The notes under the pieces were generated by a model that was not told where the DNA came from, searched no databases, and was given only the letters and a program-made list of their open reading frames with translations. DNA of 64,000 nucleotides, from NCBI RefSeq assembly GCF_902497995.1, contig NZ_CABVII010000004.1, positions 244,849 through 308,848 on the forward strand, given 5' to 3'. Shown piece by piece: positions 13,076 through 24,284 of the stretch (within the stretch, counting starts at the first letter, position 1; the number at the start of each line of letters is the position of its first letter). Source of the DNA: Pseudomonas fluorescens (GTDB taxonomy: Bacteria; Pseudomonadota; Gammaproteobacteria; Pseudomonadales; Pseudomonadaceae). Made by a program: the position numbers and the translations under genes.

Positions 13076-15004
13076 ATGCGCAGTCGCCTTTTTAGTCTTT
13101 TGTCCTGTTTTCTTCTTGCTGCCACCGTCGTCCACACCGCCCAGGCCGTGGATTTGTCCACCCAGCGCCAGTATTACGATGAAGCCAAGCGCGCCCTGGC
13201 CAAGGGCGACACCGGTCCGTATTTCAGCTACCGCCAGGCCCTGAGCGATTATCCGCTGGAACCTTACCTGGCCTATGACGAGCTGACCGCGCGCCTGAAA
13301 TTCGCGAGCAATGCCGAAATCGAGAAATTCCTCGCCGAACACGGTGACCTGCCCCAGGCCAACTGGATGAAATTGCGCTGGTTGCGCTGGTTGTCCGAAC
13401 GCGGCGACTGGGCGACCTTCGTCAAGTATTACGACCCGAAGATGAACTTCACCGAGCTGGACTGCCTGAACGCGCAGTACCAGATCACCCATAACCAGAA
13501 AGCAGAAGGTTACGCCAACGCGCAAAAACTCTGGCTGACCGGCAAATCCCAACCCGCCGCCTGCGACACGCTGTTCGGCATCTGGGCCGCCGAAGGCCAA
13601 CTGACCGAACAACGACGCTGGGAGCGCACCAAGCTCGCGGCCCAGGCGCGCAACTACCCGCTGGCCAACAGCCTGGTCAACGGTCTGACCACCCTCGCCC
13701 CGCGCGGCCGCCTGTTGGTGGAAGTGGCGCAGAAACCCGAGCTGCTCAACGACCCGGCACGGTTCATTCCGGCCGATGAGCCGATGTCCGACGTGGTCAG
13801 CCTGGGCCTGCGCCGCCTGGCGCGGCAGGACCCTGACCGGGCGATGCAGATGCTCGATGGTTACGCCAGCAGCATGCACTTCTCCCGCGACGAAAAAGTG
13901 GCGATCGCCCGGGAAATCGGCCTGTCCCTGGCCAAACGGTTCGACCCTCGCGCGCTGGACATGATGACCAAGTACGACCCGGAACTGCGCGACAACACCG
14001 TGTCGGAATGGCGCATGCGCCTGCTGTTGCGCCTGGGCCGCTGGGACGATGCCTACCAGTTGAGCCGCCGCCTGCCGCAAGACCTGGCGACGACCAACCG
14101 CTGGCGCTACTGGCAGGCGCGCAGCCTGGAACTGGCGCAGCCCCAGAGCCCGGAAGCACAGACGCTCTACAAGGGCCTGGCCCGCGAGCGTGATTTTTAC
14201 GGGTTCCTGGCCGCCGATCGCTCGCAGTCGCCCTACTCGCTGAACAACAAACCGCTGGTGCTCAGCCAGGCACTGATCAACAAGGTGCGCAACACCCCGG
14301 GCATCCGTCGGGCACTCGAGTTCCACGCCCGCGGGCAAATCGTCGACGGTCGTCGCGAGTGGTACCACGTCAGCCGCCACTTCAGCCGCGATGAAATGGT
14401 CGCCCAGGCGAAACTGGCCTATGACCTGAAATGGTATTTCCCGGCGATCCGCACCATCAGCCAGGCGCAGTACTGGGACGATTTGAACATCCGCTTCCCG
14501 ATGGCCCACCGCGAAACCCTGGTGCGTGAAGCCAAGGTCCGTGGGCTGCACTCGAGCTGGGTGTTCGCCATCACCCGCCAGGAAAGCGCCTTCATGGACG
14601 ACGCCCGCTCCAGCGTCGGCGCCAGCGGCCTGATGCAGTTGATGCCCGGCACCGCCAAGGAAACCGCGCGCAAGTTCAGCATTCCGCTGGCCTCGCCGCA
14701 GCAGGTGTTCGACCCGGACAAGAACATCCAGCTCGGCGCCGCCTACCTGAGCCAGGTCCACGCCCAGTTCAACGGCAACCGCGTCCTCGCCTCCGCCGCC
14801 TACAACGCCGGCCCCGGCCGCGTGCGCCAGTGGCTGCGCGGCGCGGATCACCTGAGCTTCGACGTGTGGGTGGAAAGCATCCCGTTCGACGAAACCCGCC
14901 AGTACGTGCAGAACGTGTTGTCGTATTCGGTGATCTACGGCCAGAAGCTCAACTCGCCACAGCCGCTGGTGGATTGGCATGAGCGGTATTTTGACGATCA
15001 ATGA
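13076..15004 (+). CDS. slt: Soluble lytic murein transglycosylase
   Basis: This periplasmic enzyme of about 642 residues cleaves the MurNAc-GlcNAc bond of peptidoglycan to form anhydro-MurNAc. The signal peptide is MRSRLFSLLSCFLLAATVVHTAQA. The long N-terminal alpha-superhelical U domain runs to about residue 450. The catalytic domain has WVFAITRQESAFMDDARSS (catalytic Glu), GASGLMQLMPGTA, NIQLGAAYLSQV and AAYNAGPGRVRQW. I place the start at the ATG at 13076 because the signal peptide begins there; the frame extends to an ATG at 13037, which would add 13 residues. It is divergent from uup. The terminator is the hairpin near 15293-15318. Confidence 0.95.
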   Translation: MRSRLFSLLSCFLLAATVVHTAQAVDLSTQRQYYDEAKRALAKGDTGPYFSYRQALSDYPLEPYLAYDELTARLKFASNAEIEKFLAEHGDLPQANWMKLRWLRWLSERGDWATFVKYYDPKMNFTELDCLNAQYQITHNQKAEGYANAQKLWLTGKSQPAACDTLFGIWAAEGQLTEQRRWERTKLAAQARNYPLANSLVNGLTTLAPRGRLLVEVAQKPELLNDPARFIPADEPMSDVVSLGLRRLARQDPDRAMQMLDGYASSMHFSRDEKVAIAREIGLSLAKRFDPRALDMMTKYDPELRDNTVSEWRMRLLLRLGRWDDAYQLSRRLPQDLATTNRWRYWQARSLELAQPQSPEAQTLYKGLARERDFYGFLAADRSQSPYSLNNKPLVLSQALINKVRNTPGIRRALEFHARGQIVDGRREWYHVSRHFSRDEMVAQAKLAYDLKWYFPAIRTISQAQYWDDLNIRFPMAHRETLVREAKVRGLHSSWVFAITRQESAFMDDARSSVGASGLMQLMPGTAKETARKFSIPLASPQQVFDPDKNIQLGAAYLSQVHAQFNGNRVLASAAYNAGPGRVRQWLRGADHLSFDVWVESIPFDETRQYVQNVLSYSVIYGQKLNSPQPLVDWHERYFDDQ

Positions 15005-15105
15005 TGTCGGCGCCCCTACGGCCTGAAGTTGCAGGTTGCCCTGCAACATAGAATCTCCCACAGAAATCGCTGCCACACACGAATATTGTGCCCGGCGCAA
15101 AACCC

Positions 15106-15196
15106 TGTAGGAGCGAGGCTTGCCCGCGAAGAGGCTGTGTCAGTCGACATCGATGTTGACTGTCCCGCCCTCTTCGCGGGCAAGCCCGCTCCCACA
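15106..15196. repeat. REP pair (BIME-like hairpin) after slt
   Basis: A forward core TGTAGGAGCGAGGCTTGCCCG at 15106 faces an inverted core ending GCAAGCCCGCTCCCACA at 15196. The arms pair with a few mismatches around a loop near 15145-15158. Two REP subtypes (GAGGCTTGCCCG and GCGGGCAAGCCCG) are joined in one hairpin. Confidence 0.9.
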
Positions 15197-15236
15197 GAAT
15201 CGCGGCCATGCACACATATCGCCCGACGCAAAACCC

Positions 15237-15365
15237 TGGAGCTGCCGTAGACTGCGATCTTTTGATCTTGCTTTGAGCCGTAAACAAAACGTCCGCTTCG
15301 ATTGAAGCGGGCATTTTTCAAGATCAAAAGATCGTCCGAACGCGGCCCGACCTGCGGCAGCTCCT
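15237..15365. repeat. Long interrupted inverted repeat between slt and fic, with inner terminator
   Basis: Outer arms GAGCTGCCG (15239) and CGGCAGCTC (about 15354-15362) enclose inner arms CGATCTTTTGATCTTG (15255-15270) and CAAGATCAAAAGATCG (15319-15334). At the centre CCGCTTCGATTGAAGCGG (15293-15310) followed by GCATTTTT looks like an intrinsic terminator for slt, and AAAACG on the other side may serve fic. The outer element is a repeat found in many fluorescent pseudomonads. Confidence 0.8.
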
Positions 15366-16386
15366 AAGCCGATCCGGATCGTGCCGCAGCCTGTTTGCCT
15401 AGTTCCGTGAGGCGGTATCGTTGGGCCGGGCTGTTAGGCGAATCAGGGTTTGTCATTTCGATCAAATCTGAAGCCAATGCCGGCTTGAGGTAGTTAACCC
15501 GGAAGGTCGCCCTGTGTGCCAATCCGACCTCTTCCATCAACTCGCTGACCTTCATCGGCCCCCTTCCAAGGAGCGACCAAAGCAGCCTCGCTACTTGGTC
15601 GGTTACTTGGTCGGTTACTGGTTCGCTCTGGGCCGCCTCCCTAAGGGCGAGACTCAATGCCTGCAGCATAAACTCGACAAAAGGCGTCGATTCCGCCAAC
15701 TGATCGGCCGCCGACAATGCCCCGTAATAAGCGTCCTGCTGCTCTCGAATCACCGCCTCGACCGGCAAATAAGCCAACACCGGACGCCACTGACTGAGGA
15801 TCAAGGTCTGCCAAAGACGCCCCATGCGTCCATTGCCGTCGGCGAACGGATGGATGAATTCGAACTCGTAATGGAAGACGCAACTGATGATCAGCGGGTG
15901 CCAATCAGAAGCGCCAAGCCAGGCCAACAGATCATCTATCAAATGCGCAACGCGACTGGGAGGCGGCGCCATATGAACCAGTTGCTCGCCCCGGTAAATA
16001 CCCACACCGGCTCGGCGGAACGGCCCAAAGTCGTCGATCAAACCGTGCTTCAACAATTTATGAGCCTGCAGCAAGTCCGCTCGGCTGCTTGGCTGCCAAT
16101 CCGGCATCGCCTCGTAGGCCGCAAAGGCATTGCGCACTTCCTGGATTTCCCGAGGCAACCCCAGCACTCGCTGCCCCGCGAGCACAGCAGTCACCTGCTC
16201 GATACTGAGGGTATTGTTCTCGATGGCCAAGGACGCCTGAATCGTCCGAATCCGGTTGCCGCGCCGCAGTTGAGGCGTCTGCCGACGATCATCCACAGCC
16301 GACAGCTGACCGATCTGTTCACTGATCTCGGCGATCAACGCCAGTATTCTGGTGGTCAGGGTCAACGGTGGTTGATAACGGCTCAT
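15364..16386 (-). CDS. Fic family protein (predicted AMP-transferase) with C-terminal winged helix
   Basis: The 340-residue product has the complete Fic active-site motif HPFADGNGRMGR (about residues 179-190) with its catalytic histidine, so nucleotide transfer onto a protein hydroxyl is predicted. An N-terminal inhibitory helix motif SLAIENN (about residues 52-58) carries the glutamate that blocks ATP gamma-phosphate binding in class II Fic proteins, so the enzyme is self-restrained. After a tandem VTDQVTDQV, the C-terminus (LGRGPMKVSELMEEVGLAHRATFRVNYLKPAL) resembles a winged helix. The start at 16386 has GAGG close upstream; 16419 is an alternative. It has no partner antitoxin gene, in line with the built-in inhibitory motif. 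The target is unknown. Confidence 0.9.
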   Translation of the reverse strand: MSRYQPPLTLTTRILALIAEISEQIGQLSAVDDRRQTPQLRRGNRIRTIQASLAIENNTLSIEQVTAVLAGQRVLGLPREIQEVRNAFAAYEAMPDWQPSSRADLLQAHKLLKHGLIDDFGPFRRAGVGIYRGEQLVHMAPPPSRVAHLIDDLLAWLGASDWHPLIISCVFHYEFEFIHPFADGNGRMGRLWQTLILSQWRPVLAYLPVEAVIREQQDAYYGALSAADQLAESTPFVEFMLQALSLALREAAQSEPVTDQVTDQVARLLWSLLGRGPMKVSELMEEVGLAHRATFRVNYLKPALASDLIEMTNPDSPNSPAQRYRLTELGKQAAARSGSA

Positions 16387-16466
16387 ATCCTCATCCAGGC
16401 TCGCAACTGAGGCCGCCATAATGCCCGAACGCGGCCAGATTTATTAATCTCGTTCACCGCCACCCC

Positions 16467-16551
16467 GTAGGAGCCAGGCTTGCCGGCGAAAGCGGTCTGT
16501 CAGCCAACACCTTCACTGAATGTGCCACCGCCTTCGCCGGCAAGCCGGCTC

Positions 16552-16555
<4 letters not shown>
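16467..16555. repeat. REP pair overlapping the 3' end of the ABC exporter gene
   Basis: A forward core GTAGGAGCCAGGCTTGCCGG (16467) and inverted core GCCGGCAAGCCGGCTCCTAC (ending 16555) form a hairpin. The right end supplies the stop codon (CTA at 16552-16554 on the plus strand) of the minus-strand exporter gene. Confidence 0.92.
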
Positions 16556-18369
<1,814 letters not shown>

Positions 18370-18605
18370 TAATCGGGCCAGCCTACACCGCTCAATGGGG
18401 CGGCAACGGTGTAAATCACAATGAGTCGGTTTAATTATGACCGCAATGTCTAGTACCTAGACGGTATTGGTCTAAAGTTCGGGTGGCAAGACCGCAGTAT
18501 TTCTGGTGGACTGATAAGGCCGCCCAGAATGATCGCAGGGAGTTGTCACAGCCCGGTCACCTGGCGGTTCTACAGTAAGCACACAACCTGATGAGGAGAC
18601 AGGCC

Positions 18606-18785
18606 ATGTCCTTGCAAAACAGCAGCGATGACAAGATTGAAGTGATCCGCACACAGCCAGACCAGTCTCTGGGTTGCTCGATTATTGATAAGGATGGGCG
18701 CGAAGTACCGATCACTGAAGGCATGATCCAGAAAGCTTGCAGCGAACTGGAACAGCGGTTGGTCAAGCCTGCCGAAAAAAAGTGA
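18606..18785 (+). CDS. Small conserved hypothetical protein (59 aa)
   Basis: The product begins MSLQNSSDDKIEVIRTQPDQSLGCSI and continues IIDKDGREVPITEGMIQKACSELEQRLVKPAEKK. The ATG at 18606 has GAGGAGA nine bases upstream. It is a charged, soluble, PA1571-like small protein with no recognisable motif beyond an ITEGMIQKACSELEQ helix; I know of short pseudomonad proteins of this look but no assigned function. A textbook terminator follows, so it is an independent single-gene transcript. It is divergent from the exporter gene. Confidence 0.82.
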   Translation: MSLQNSSDDKIEVIRTQPDQSLGCSIIDKDGREVPITEGMIQKACSELEQRLVKPAEKK

Positions 18786-18805
18786 TATAGCCACCGTCTT
18801 CTTGA

Positions 18806-18830
18806 CCCGGCCCTGGAGGCCGGGTTTTTT
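18806..18830 (+). terminator. Intrinsic terminator of the 59-aa gene
   Basis: CCCGGCC (18806-18812) and GGCCGGG (18818-18824) pair around CTGGA and are followed by TTTTTT, 20 bases after the stop codon. Confidence 0.93.
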
Positions 18831-18860
18831 ATGGGGGCTATCCAGGAATTGTGGTGCGGC

Positions 18861-18946
18861 CTTCGCGGGCAAGCCTCGCTCCTACAGGATTAATGCGATG
18901 CCGAAATTGACGCATGACCTGTAGGAGCGAGGCTTGCCCGCGAAGG
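18861..18946. repeat. REP pair between the 59-aa gene and pdxB
   Basis: An inverted core CTTCGCGGGCAAGCCTCGCT (18861) faces a forward core GTAGGAGCGAGGCTTGCCCG (18921). The arms are perfectly complementary over about 26 bases with a spacer of about 32 bases. Confidence 0.92.
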
Positions 18947-18960
18947 GACCTACTCGGTCC

Positions 18961-20103
18961 CTAAATAGCCACCACCCCCAACGCCGCCACGATTTTGTGC
19001 AACTCCGGCGAATCCCCCTCGATCCGCACCTGCAACCCATCAATCTCCCGCCGCAGCGGATAATGCTTGCGCAACCCATCAAACGCCGCCCGCTGCTCGC
19101 TCACGCTGCCGACCAGACTACGCCGAAAATCCGCATCATCACGGCGCGGGTCATACACCCCCCGGCACACCATCGCCAACGCCCAGGCCGGATCGCTTTG
19201 CGCGTTCAAGGTCACGTGCGACAACCAGGGCGCCGGCAGCAAATCGCTCAAGCTGACCTGCTCCGGTTGCCCGAGGAACCGGCAACACGTCTGATAGATC
19301 TGCGCCGTCCCGCGCTGCCTGCCATCCAGGCTGTAACCGGCAATGTGCGGCGTCGCCAGCACGCAGAGCTCGGCCAGCGCCACATCGACTTCGGGCTCGC
19401 CTTCCCAGACATCCAGCACCGCTTGCAGGTCTTCACGCTGCAACAGGACCTGGCGCAACGCAGCGTTATCGACCACCGGGCCACGACTGGCGTTGATCAA
19501 CCAGGTGCCGGGCTTGAGTCGATTCAAGCGGTTTTTATCGAACAGATGCCAGGTCGACTGGGCACCGTGCTTCTTCAACGGCGTGTGCAGGCTGATGACG
19601 TCGCACTGTTCGATGATCTGCTCGAGGCTGACGTAATCGCCCCCTTCGGCGGCTTGCCTGGGTGGATCGCAGACCAGCACGTTCCAGCCCAGACCTTGCA
19701 GGACCTTGACCAGCCGGCCCCCCACCTCGCCGGCCCCCACCACCCCATAGGTGCGCTGGGTCAGGTCGGCGCCTTCGATCTCGGCCAGGGTCAGCAGACT
19801 GCCCAGCACGTAGTCGACCACGCCCCGGGCATTGCAACCAGGGGCGCTGGACCAGGTGATGCCGGCCTGCTGCAAGTAATCCAGGTCCAGGTGATCGGTG
19901 CCGATGGTGCAGGTACCGACAAACCGCACCTTGCTGCCGTCGAGCAGCGCGCGATTGACGTTGGTCACCGAACGCACCAGCAGCACATCGGCCTGCTCGA
20001 CGGTGGCGCGGTCGATGGAACGTCCCGGCACCCGGCGGATTTCACCGAAACCTTCGAAGAAGGCATCGAGCAGCGGGATATTTTCGTCGGCAACAATCAG
20101 CAT
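18961..20103 (-). CDS. pdxB: Erythronate-4-phosphate dehydrogenase (pyridoxal phosphate synthesis)
   Basis: The 380-residue NAD-dependent dehydrogenase performs the second step of the DXP-dependent vitamin B6 pathway. It begins [20 protein letters not shown] at the ATG at 20103; the longer frame to 20193 is not conserved-looking. The D-isomer 2-hydroxyacid dehydrogenase fold shows the Rossmann motif [17 protein letters not shown] and the catalytic trio: arginine in [10 protein letters not shown], glutamate in WEGEPEVD, histidine in ATPHIAGYS. The C-terminal PdxB-specific dimerisation domain ([16 protein letters not shown]) is present. REP pairs flank both ends. Confidence 0.96.
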   Translation of the reverse strand: MLIVADENIPLLDAFFEGFGEIRRVPGRSIDRATVEQADVLLVRSVTNVNRALLDGSKVRFVGTCTIGTDHLDLDYLQQAGITWSSAPGCNARGVVDYVLGSLLTLAEIEGADLTQRTYGVVGAGEVGGRLVKVLQGLGWNVLVCDPPRQAAEGGDYVSLEQIIEQCDVISLHTPLKKHGAQSTWHLFDKNRLNRLKPGTWLINASRGPVVDNAALRQVLLQREDLQAVLDVWEGEPEVDVALAELCVLATPHIAGYSLDGRQRGTAQIYQTCCRFLGQPEQVSLSDLLPAPWLSHVTLNAQSDPAWALAMVCRGVYDPRRDDADFRRSLVGSVSEQRAAFDGLRKHYPLRREIDGLQVRIEGDSPELHKIVAALGVVAI

Positions 20104-20199
20104 GGCAGGCTCCTTTGGCGGGTTGGCAGTGTAGGCGGAGATGACCGTGGTGGGCCAGCGGGCATTGCTCGCAGCTCCATGAAAAGACCCCACCTCCTA

Positions 20200-20289
20200 T
20201 GTGGGAGCGGGCTTGCTCGCGAAGACGGCAGCCCAGTCAATATTGATGTCGCCTGACAAACCGCTTTCGCGAGCAAGCCCGCTCCCACA
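20200..20289. repeat. REP pair between pdxB and the MATE gene
   Basis: A TGTGGGAGCGGGCTTGCTCG core at 20200 faces its inverse ending at 20289. The outer 20 bases pair perfectly; the inner part diverges (GAAGACGGCAGCCC versus CAAACCGCTTTC). A solitary third core of the same subtype lies at 20338-20365, just upstream of the MATE gene start. Confidence 0.92.
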
Positions 20290-20425
20290 TTTTTGATCGC
20301 CGCCGTGCCCGGACTTTGCGTTCGCCGCAAATCCCCTTGTGGGAGCGGGCTTGCTCCTACAGGGGGGCGTGCGATTACAAATCCCCAACACAGGACTTTT
20401 CCTGACCAATGCGTCAGGGCGTAGA

Positions 20426-21874
20426 ATGCCCCGCCTCGCGCCTCAAACACCTCTGGACGTTCCGCCCTTGAATTCCGTAACCGACCGACCCGCCGCTCCC
20501 TCCCTCAACCGCCCCGCCCGGGTTCGCCTGGAGCTGAAAAACCTGCTCGCCCTGGCGCTGCCGATCATGGTCGCGCAGCTGGCGACCACTGCCATGGGCT
20601 TCGTCGATGCGGTGATGGCCGGCCGGGTCGGGCCGCGGGATCTGGCGGCGGTGGCGCTGGGCAACTCGATCTGGGTCCCGGTCTTCCTGTTGATGACCGG
20701 CACCCTGCTGGCCACCACACCGAAAGTCGCCCAGCGTTTCGGCGCCGGCACCCCCAGCGAGATCGGCCCGATCGTGCGCCAGGCCCTGTGGCTGGCCTTG
20801 GTGGTGGGTTTGATGGCGACCGTCATGCTACTCAGCGCCGAACCGATCCTGCACCTGATGAAGGTCGATCCCGAGCTGATCGGCCCGTGCATGCAATACC
20901 TGCACGGAATCGCCAGCGGCCTGCCCGCCGTCGCCTTCTACCATGTGCTGCGCTGCTTCAGCGATGGTCTGGGACGCACCCGCCCGGCGATGGTCCTCGG
21001 CTTGTGCGGGCTGGCGCTGAACATTCCGCTGAACTACGTGTTCATCTATGGCCACTTCGGTGTGCCGGCCATGGGCGGCGTCGGTTGCGGCTGGGCGACG
21101 GCGATCGTGATGTGGGTGATGGCCCTGGGCATGGCCGGCTGGGAACGCTGGGCGCCGGCCTATCAGTCGAGCCAGTTGTTCAGCCGTTTCGACTGGCCGC
21201 AATGGTCGGTAATCAAACGCCTGCTGGGCATCGGCTTGCCGATCGGGATTGCGGTGTTCGCGGAGTCGAGCATCTTCGCCGTGATCGCGCTGCTGATCGG
21301 CAGCCTCGGCGCGACCGTGGTCGCCGGGCACCAGATCGCCCTGAACTTCAGCTCGCTGGTGTTCATGATCCCCTACTCCCTCGGCATGGCCGTGACCGTG
21401 CGCGTCGGCCAGGCCCTCGGTCGCCAGCAGCCCCGTGAAGCGCGCTTCGCCGCCGGAGTCGGCATGGGCACGGCGCTGGCATATGCCTGCATTTCCGCGA
21501 GCATGATGCTGTTGCTGCGCGAGCACATCGCAACCATCTACACCGCGGACCCGACGGTGATCCGGGTGGCGGCGATGCTGATCGTGTACTCGGCGCTGTT
21601 CCAGTTCTCCGACGCGATCCAGGTCACCGCGGCCGGCGCGTTGCGTGGTTATCAGGACACCCGGGTGACGATGATCCTGACCCTGTTCGCCTATTGGGGC
21701 ATCGGTTTGCCGGTGGGTTACGCCCTGGGCCTGACCGACTGGCTCGGCCCCCCGAGCGGCCCGAGCGGGCTGTGGCAGGGTTTGATCGTCGGCCTGAGCT
21801 GCGCGGCGCTGATGCTATCGATCCGCCTGACGCGCAGTGCACGCAGGCGGATTCGGGTAGGAGCTGCGCCCTAA
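20426..21874 (+). CDS. MATE family multidrug efflux protein (NorM/PmpM type)
   Basis: This protein of 482 residues or fewer has twelve predicted membrane helices, starting LKNLLALALPIMVAQLATTAMGF and including LVVGLMATVMLLSAEPIL and VVAGHQIALNFSSLVFMIPYSLGMAV. The MATE hallmarks are FVDAVMAGRVGPRDLAAVALGNS and the C-lobe GHQIALNFSSLVFM. Such pumps use Na+ or H+ gradients to expel cationic drugs and fluoroquinolones. The start is uncertain: ATG at 20426 (used) or TTG at 20468 (MNSVTDRPA). The second begins nearer the conserved sequence; neither has a strong Shine-Dalgarno. The frame also runs back through a REP to 20339, which I reject. It is divergent from pdxB. Confidence 0.92.
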   Translation: MPRLAPQTPLDVPPLNSVTDRPAAPSLNRPARVRLELKNLLALALPIMVAQLATTAMGFVDAVMAGRVGPRDLAAVALGNSIWVPVFLLMTGTLLATTPKVAQRFGAGTPSEIGPIVRQALWLALVVGLMATVMLLSAEPILHLMKVDPELIGPCMQYLHGIASGLPAVAFYHVLRCFSDGLGRTRPAMVLGLCGLALNIPLNYVFIYGHFGVPAMGGVGCGWATAIVMWVMALGMAGWERWAPAYQSSQLFSRFDWPQWSVIKRLLGIGLPIGIAVFAESSIFAVIALLIGSLGATVVAGHQIALNFSSLVFMIPYSLGMAVTVRVGQALGRQQPREARFAAGVGMGTALAYACISASMMLLLREHIATIYTADPTVIRVAAMLIVYSALFQFSDAIQVTAAGALRGYQDTRVTMILTLFAYWGIGLPVGYALGLTDWLGPPSGPSGLWQGLIVGLSCAALMLSIRLTRSARRRIRVGAAP

Positions 21875-21897
21875 ATGGTGGAAAACGCTGAACCCCT

Positions 21898-22566
21898 GTA
21901 GGAGCCAGGCTTGCCGGCGAAGGCGTCTGTAGTGGACGGTGCAGGGTTTGAGGCCGCCTTCGCCGTAGGAGCCAGGCTTGCCGGCGAAGGCGTCGTCATG
22001 GGCGCTGCATGGCTTGAGGCCGCCTTCTCCGTAGGAGCCAGGCTTGCCGGCGAAGGCGTCTGTAGTGGACGGCGCAAGGTTTGAGGCCGCCTTCGCCGTA
22101 GGAGCCAAGCTTGCCGGCGAAGGCGTCGTCATGGGCGCTGCATGGCTTGAGGCCGCCTTCGCCGTAGGAGCCAGGCTTGCCGGCGAAGGCGTCGTCATGG
22201 GCGCTGCATGGCTTGAGGCCGCCTTCGCCGTAGGAGCCAGGCTTGCCGGCGAAGGCGTCGTCATGGGCGGTGCATGGCTTGAGGCCGCCTTCGCCGTAGG
22301 AGCCAGGCTTGCCGGCGAAGGCGTCTTCATTGACGGCGCAAGGTTTGAGGCCGCCTTCGCGGGCAAGCCTCGCTCCTACAGGCGAAGGCGTTTTCATGGG
22401 CGGTGCAGGGCTTGAGGCTGCCTTCGCCGGCAAGCCTGGCTCCTACGGGCGAAGGCGTTTTCATGGGCGGTGCAGGGCTTGAGGCTGCCTTCGCCGGCAA
22501 GCCTGGCTCCTACGGGCGAAGGCGTTTTCATGGGCGGTGCAGGGCTTGAGGCTGCCTTCGCTGCGG
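21898..22566. repeat. REP tandem array C, about ten 66/67-bp units
   Basis: Forward cores GTAGGAGCCAGGCTTGCCGG start at 21898, 21965, 22031, 22098, 22164, 22230 and 22296 (steps 67, 66, 67, 66, 66, 66). The 67-base steps carry TCTGTAGTGGACGG and the 66-base steps TCGTCATGGGCG. From about 22360 the pattern changes to units with the core in reverse (GCCGGCAAGCCTGGCTCCTACGGG) with a GGCGTTTTCATGGGCGGTGCAGGG spacer. The unit is the reverse complement of array B at 9107-9650. One unit has AAGCTT in place of AGGCTT. Confidence 0.95.
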
Positions 22567-22627
22567 TGCGGCGATCCGACAAGCCAGCGCCTACAGGGGG
22601 GCGTAACGCCCATGCTGGTTTTTGCTT

Positions 22628-22879
22628 TTAACCGGACTTCTTGCGAATCCAGTAGAGGTAGGTGCCGGCCTCTTCATGCTGCGCCACCAGTTCATGGTCG
22701 AGAAACACGCAGAACTTGGGAATGTCGCGACGGGTCGACGGGTCGGTGGCGATCACCTTCAGCAGGCCGCCGGGCACCAGGTCACGGATGTGCTGGTGCA
22801 ACATCATCACCGGCTCCGGACAGTTGAGGCCGGTGGCGTCGAGGGTGCCGTCTACCGGCGTATTGATCATTTGACTCAT
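22628..22879 (-). CDS. tusA: TusA-like sulfur carrier protein
   Basis: The 83-residue protein has the SirA/TusA fold with the persulfide cysteine C20 in [18 protein letters not shown] (CPxP motif). TusA passes sulfur from IscS toward 2-thiouridine modification of tRNA and other acceptors. The sequence [33 protein letters not shown] fits TusA rather than YeeD/YedF members. The ATG at 22879 is the only start with family sequence directly downstream. It lies between REP arrays C and D, an isolated gene, as is usual for pseudomonad tusA near rlmM. Confidence 0.92.
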   Translation of the reverse strand: MSQMINTPVDGTLDATGLNCPEPVMMLHQHIRDLVPGGLLKVIATDPSTRRDIPKFCVFLDHELVAQHEEAGTYLYWIRKKSG

Positions 22880-22960
22880 GATTCACTCCTGAAACTTGCC
22901 GGCATTGTCGCGCATTGCCGGGTGTTCGGTCATCTATGCGATCACACCGCCGCCCTGCCC

Positions 22961-23193
22961 CTGTAGGAGCGAGGCTTGCCCGCGAACCAGACGCTACGGT
23001 GTATCTGTAAATCCGCATCATCGTTCTTCGCCGGCAAGCCTGGCTCCTACAGCGAACCAGACGCTACGGTGTATCTGTAAATCCGCATCATCGTTCTTCG
23101 CCGGCAAGCCTGGCTCCTACAGCGAACCAGACGCTGCGGTGTATCTGTAAATCCGCATCATCGTTCTTCGCCGGCAAGCCTGGCTCCTACGGG
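22961..23193. repeat. REP tandem array D, three 70-bp units
   Basis: After a forward core TGTAGGAGCGAGGCTTGCCCG (22961), GCGAACCAGACGCT begins units at 22982, 23052 and 23122, exactly 70 bases apart and identical except one ACGCTACGG/ACGCTGCGG change. Each unit ends GCCGGCAAGCCTGGCTCCTAC. The unit is the reverse complement of array A at 1901-2130, with about 10 scattered differences. Confidence 0.93.
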
Positions 23194-23210
23194 GGCGCGC
23201 GCGGTGTGCA

Positions 23211-24284
23211 TTAGCGGGACTTTGGTTTCTTTACGTCCAGCCGGCGCAAATGGCACGTCACTTCTTCCCGGTCGTGATACAGCTGCTTGCAACCGATCTC
23301 AACCCGAATCCCCCGCTCCTTGAACCCCTCGGCAATGCGCTCCAGCAACCGCTTCACCTCGGCATACCGTTGTTTCATCGGCAACTTGAGGTTAACCACC
23401 GCTTCCCGGCAATGCCCCTCGCCAATCCACTCCTCCAGCATCGCCGCATTACGCGCCGGTTTCTCAACGATGTCGCACACCATCCAGTCCACCGGCTGCC
23501 GGGGCTTGAACGTAAACCCGTCCGCCATCAAATGCTGCACCAACCCGGTCTCCATCAGGCTTTCCGCCATCGGCCCATTGTCGATCGCAGTCACCAGCAT
23601 CCCACGATTGACCAGCTGCCAGGTCCAGCCACCCGGTGCCGCACCCAGATCAACCCCAGTCATGTCACTGTGCAAACGCTCATCCCACTGATCCCGCGGA
23701 ATGAAGTGGTGCCACGCCTCTTCCAGCTTCAAGGTCGACCGGCTCGGCGCCTCGCGCGGAAACTTCAGGCGCGGAATGCCCATCGGCCACATCGCCGAGT
23801 TGTTCGACTCCGCCAGGCCCATAAACACTTCCCGCCCGCTTTTAAACGTCAGCAGCAGCCGCGGTTTAGAAGGATCCTCCACCAACTTCCCTGCCGCCAT
23901 CAGCGCCTTGCGCAGGTGCCCCTCGAACTTCTTGCAGAAGTTCGACAGCTCCTTGCCATCGTTGGTATCGACCATCTCCAGCCACAAGCTGCCACACAGC
24001 GGAAAATCCGCCATATGCGCAAGGATCACGCTGATCCGGTCAGTTTCCGGCAAATCAATAAAAATCCCCCGGGCCCACTGCCGCGGGAAAATCAGATCAG
24101 CAAAGCGCTGGCCCCGCATCAGGCGCTCGGCGCCGTCTTCCTCGGTGCAGATGAATTCGGCGCAGGCGCTGGCGGTCTTGGCCTTGGCATAACCGGCCAC
24201 GTTCAGCCGCGCGGCGTGTTCGGAAATCTCGGAACAGACTTCGCCTTCGAAGCCCGGCCGGCAGTGCATAAAGAGGGTGTTCAT
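23211..24284 (-). CDS. rlmM: 23S rRNA 2'-O-ribose methyltransferase (C2498)
   Basis: The 357-residue protein starts MNTLFMHCRPGFEGEVCSEI at the ATG at 24284 with AGGAGA upstream; the frame to 24422 is non-conserved. It has an N-terminal THUMP-type region and a C-terminal Rossmann methyltransferase. SAM is bound at MTGVDLGAAPGGWTW, and the K-D-K-E-type catalytic residues fall in MVCDIVEKPARN and VVNLKLPMKQRY. RlmM methylates C2498 of 23S rRNA before 50S assembly. The gene stands alone between array D and acnA, and is divergent from acnA. Confidence 0.95.
   Translation of the reverse strand: MNTLFMHCRPGFEGEVCSEISEHAARLNVAGYAKAKTASACAEFICTEEDGAERLMRGQRFADLIFPRQWARGIFIDLPETDRISVILAHMADFPLCGSLWLEMVDTNDGKELSNFCKKFEGHLRKALMAAGKLVEDPSKPRLLLTFKSGREVFMGLAESNNSAMWPMGIPRLKFPREAPSRSTLKLEEAWHHFIPRDQWDERLHSDMTGVDLGAAPGGWTWQLVNRGMLVTAIDNGPMAESLMETGLVQHLMADGFTFKPRQPVDWMVCDIVEKPARNAAMLEEWIGEGHCREAVVNLKLPMKQRYAEVKRLLERIAEGFKERGIRVEIGCKQLYHDREEVTCHLRRLDVKKPKSR

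Noticed and set aside
21815..22433. Open frames of 120-180 residues in both strands
   Set aside because: Translations of REP array C, same reason as for array B.
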